Part shown: piece after piece, positions 12,761-13,773 of the stretch
Position numbering within the stretch: position 1 is the first letter of the stretch
How the letters are laid out: each line of letters begins with the position of its first letter
Origin: Chloroflexota bacterium
GTDB lineage: Bacteria > Chloroflexota > Anaerolineae > Anaerolineales > Villigracilaceae
Assembly: GCA_021823555.1 (NCBI GenBank)
Contig: JAKANW010000021.1
Coordinates: 1 to 13,773 of the forward strand
DNA: 13,773 nt
Reading direction: 5' to 3'
Position numbers and translations under genes: made by a program
Notes under the pieces: model-generated
The model's input: the letters and a program-made list of their open reading frames with translations, nothing else
What the model was told of the DNA's origin: nothing
Database searches by the model: none

Positions 12761-13240
12761 TTAAGATGTCGCGTTCAATTCATCTATTACGCCAAACAGG
12801 GTTTCGTTGGCAGGAATGTCAGACATGGAATACCCATAATGAACAAAACGGACGCGACCAGCCTGATCCACCACACAGACCAGCGGCATACGGCCCAACT
12901 TAAAGAGATTGACCTGCTGTTTATATTGCCAGGCAACCTTATGCGCCGGGTCGGCCAGGCCAATGTAAGGAATGCTTTCATTCTGCCAATAACGTTTGAA
13001 TTGTTCGGCCTTATCGGGACCCACGGCCAGGATTTCCGCGCCGCGTTCTGTGAAGGCTTGATATTCGTCTCGCATACGCGCCAACTGCGCGCGGCAGAAG
13101 GGTCACATGAAACCGCGCAGGAAAGCCAATACCACAACCTTGCTGCCGCGGAAAGAAGAAAGACGTACAGGTTGGTCCTGCGTATCCAGCAATTCAAAAT
13201 CGGGGGCGACTTCGCCCGGGGTGATGAGAGTAGAGTTCAT
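12761..13240 (-). CDS. Peroxiredoxin-like (AhpC/TSA) selenoprotein, in-frame UGA as Sec46
   Basis: Thioredoxin-fold peroxidase or thiol oxidoreductase of the AhpC/TSA (PRX-like) type; cytosolic. From ATG 13240 the frame reads TPGEVAPDFELLDTQDQPV, then SSFRGSKVVVLAFLRGFM, then UGA (13105-13103), then PFCRAQLARMRDEYQAFTER and on to NATS at stop TAA 12761-12763, 159 residues in all. Family features lie on both sides of the UGA in one frame: PDFELLD at 13-19, GAEILAVGPDKAEQFKRYW and GLADPAHKVAWQY after it. The UGA replaces the first Cys of the RGFxCPFC redox motif, giving Sec46-Pro-Phe-Cys49. A SECIS-like hairpin starts just downstream. The start overlaps the udgB stop as ATGA, which independently supports the upstream part as real. 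Alternatives are a nonsense mutation or sequencing error at a Cys codon (TGC/TGT to TGA). A conventional caller would report only the part from ATG 13084, without the active site. Confidence 0.82.
13071..13096 (-). promoter_or_regulatory. Candidate bacterial SECIS element
   Basis: Downstream of the UGA (minus strand) the RNA can fold as lower stem UGC/GCG (13096-13094 with 13073-13071), a small internal loop, then a 6-bp upper stem GCGCGC/GCGCGU (13092-13087 with 13081-13076) capped by loop AGUUG. The loop starts 16 bases after the UGA and has G in its second position followed by UU, as in loops recognised by SelB. A competing register gives stem CGCGC/GCGCG with loop GCAGUUG. GC-rich coding sequence could form such stems by chance. 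Confidence 0.6.
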
Positions 13241-13773
13241 TCGGTCTCGCTATCCAAAAGCGATCTGACCCTCGTCCACACTGCGTCAAACATCTTGACC
13301 GTCAGCTTGCCCGTCTGGGTGTTCTGCTGGCTGGGATGATACGAGCATACCAGCCAGGTCCCGTTTTCAAGTTGATAGGCCGCGCTGTGGATGAACTTCC
13401 AGGCCGGATTGCGGGCGGAATATATCCGCAGGACTCTCTCGAATGCCACCCGACCGAGGAGGACGATCACTTTGGGATGAAGAAGCTCGATTTCCTTCTC
13501 CAGGTACGGCTGGCAGTTATCAAGTTCCTCGGAAGTCGGTTTGTTATCAGGTGGGGCGCAGCGGCCCGAGGCGGTGATATAAAGATCGGACAGGAGCAGG
13601 CTATCGTCCCGCGCGAACGAGTCCGGCTGATTTGAAAATCCAGCCCGGTGAAGTGCAGGGTACAGAAAGTTGCCGGATGCGTCGCCGGTAAATTGTCGGC
13701 CGGTGCGGTTGGAGCCGTGCGCGCCGGGGGCCAATCCCACCACAAGGACGCGGGCTTTGGGATCCCCAAATCC
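13237..13773 (-). CDS. udgB: Family 5 (UDGb-type) uracil-DNA glycosylase, N-terminus beyond the window
   Basis: Removes uracil, and in this family often hypoxanthine and other deaminated bases, from DNA. The open frame enters from the right edge as GFGDPKARVLVVGLAPGAHG and continues SNRTGRQFTGDASGN, the family 5 motif 1, in which the usual catalytic Asp/Asn after the Pro is absent. Further on are RCAPPDNKPT and DNCQPYL with two of the four cysteines that hold an iron-sulfur cluster; the other two should lie in the missing N-terminus. The late motif SYHPSQQNTQTGKLT carries the conserved His. The stop TGA overlaps the next gene's ATG (ATGA), so the glycosylase and the peroxiredoxin-like gene are co-transcribed. 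About 20-40 N-terminal residues are probably outside the window. Confidence 0.92.
   Translation of the reverse strand, partial: GFGDPKARVLVVGLAPGAHGSNRTGRQFTGDASGNFLYPALHRAGFSNQPDSFARDDSLLLSDLYITASGRCAPPDNKPTSEELDNCQPYLEKEIELLHPKVIVLLGRVAFERVLRIYSARNPAWKFIHSAAYQLENGTWLVCSYHPSQQNTQTGKLTVKMFDAVWTRVRSLLDSETE

Noticed and set aside
12136..12903. Plus-strand frame of 255 codons opposite the S51-like gene
   Set aside because: It is a shadow of a GC-rich gene with clear conserved motifs on the minus strand.
12787..13197. A 136-codon minus-strand frame overlapping the peroxiredoxin-like gene
   Set aside because: It is out of frame with the conserved AhpC/TSA sequence and codes for no recognisable protein. 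The true frame runs through the UGA.
13085..13240. Reading the peroxiredoxin-like gene as a pseudogene split by a nonsense codon
   Set aside because: Everything else in the gene is intact, the stop falls exactly on a catalytic Cys position with its CxxC partner kept, and a SECIS-like hairpin follows. Selenocysteine is the simpler reading, though read-level confirmation is needed.

Overview
The window looks like chromosomal DNA of a Chloroflexota bacterium, most likely of the Anaerolineae. I infer this from gene style, not from a marker gene: a lipoprotein with a Ser/Thr/Pro-rich 'TPSPT' linker, a long TPR protein whose linker carries repeated 'PDWL' motifs, a DUF1684 protein, and an ECF sigma factor next to a small zinc-type anti-sigma factor. 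No mobile element, CRISPR array, rRNA or phage gene is visible. Coding density is high, and no stretch over 300 bases lacks a feature.

Left part (1-2352, all minus strand): a GNAT acetyltransferase lacking the usual N-terminal third, a lipoprotein of unknown function, 3-methyladenine DNA glycosylase I (tag), and the first 149 codons of a multi-pass acyltransferase-type membrane protein whose GTG start overlaps the tag stop. A plus-strand tRNA-Val(CAC) follows, with a near-consensus promoter and an intrinsic terminator.

Signalling block (2615-4754, plus): a membrane diguanylate cyclase with GGEEF and an RxxD I-site, an ECF-type sigma factor and a soluble ZAS-type anti-sigma candidate, ended by a bidirectional terminator shared with the convergent DUF1684 gene. 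Divergent from DUF1684 lies a plus-strand run: stand-alone receiver, thpR (RNA 2',3'-cyclic phosphodiesterase) and rsfS (ribosome silencing factor, apparently starting at CTG). The sigma factor and receiver genes have a -10 box 9 bases before the ATG and no Shine-Dalgarno site, which suggests leaderless mRNAs.

Right part (6876-13773, all minus): ndk, the 924-residue TPR/'PDWL' protein, pyrimidine-nucleoside phosphorylase, then a tight three-gene operon transcribed from the right edge: family-5 uracil-DNA glycosylase (cut by the window edge), a peroxiredoxin-like protein and an S51/cyanophycinase-like protein with a CysRS-like tail.

The most striking observation is in that operon. The peroxiredoxin-like reading frame is intact except for one in-frame UGA exactly at the first position of the redox CxxC motif (UGA-Pro-Phe-Cys). 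A SECIS-like hairpin starts at the expected distance downstream. This is best read as a selenocysteine codon, so the gene spans 12761-13240 and a standard gene caller would break it. Next in interest are the S51/CysRS-tail fusion, the PDWL motif array, the leaderless promoters and the CTG start of rsfS.
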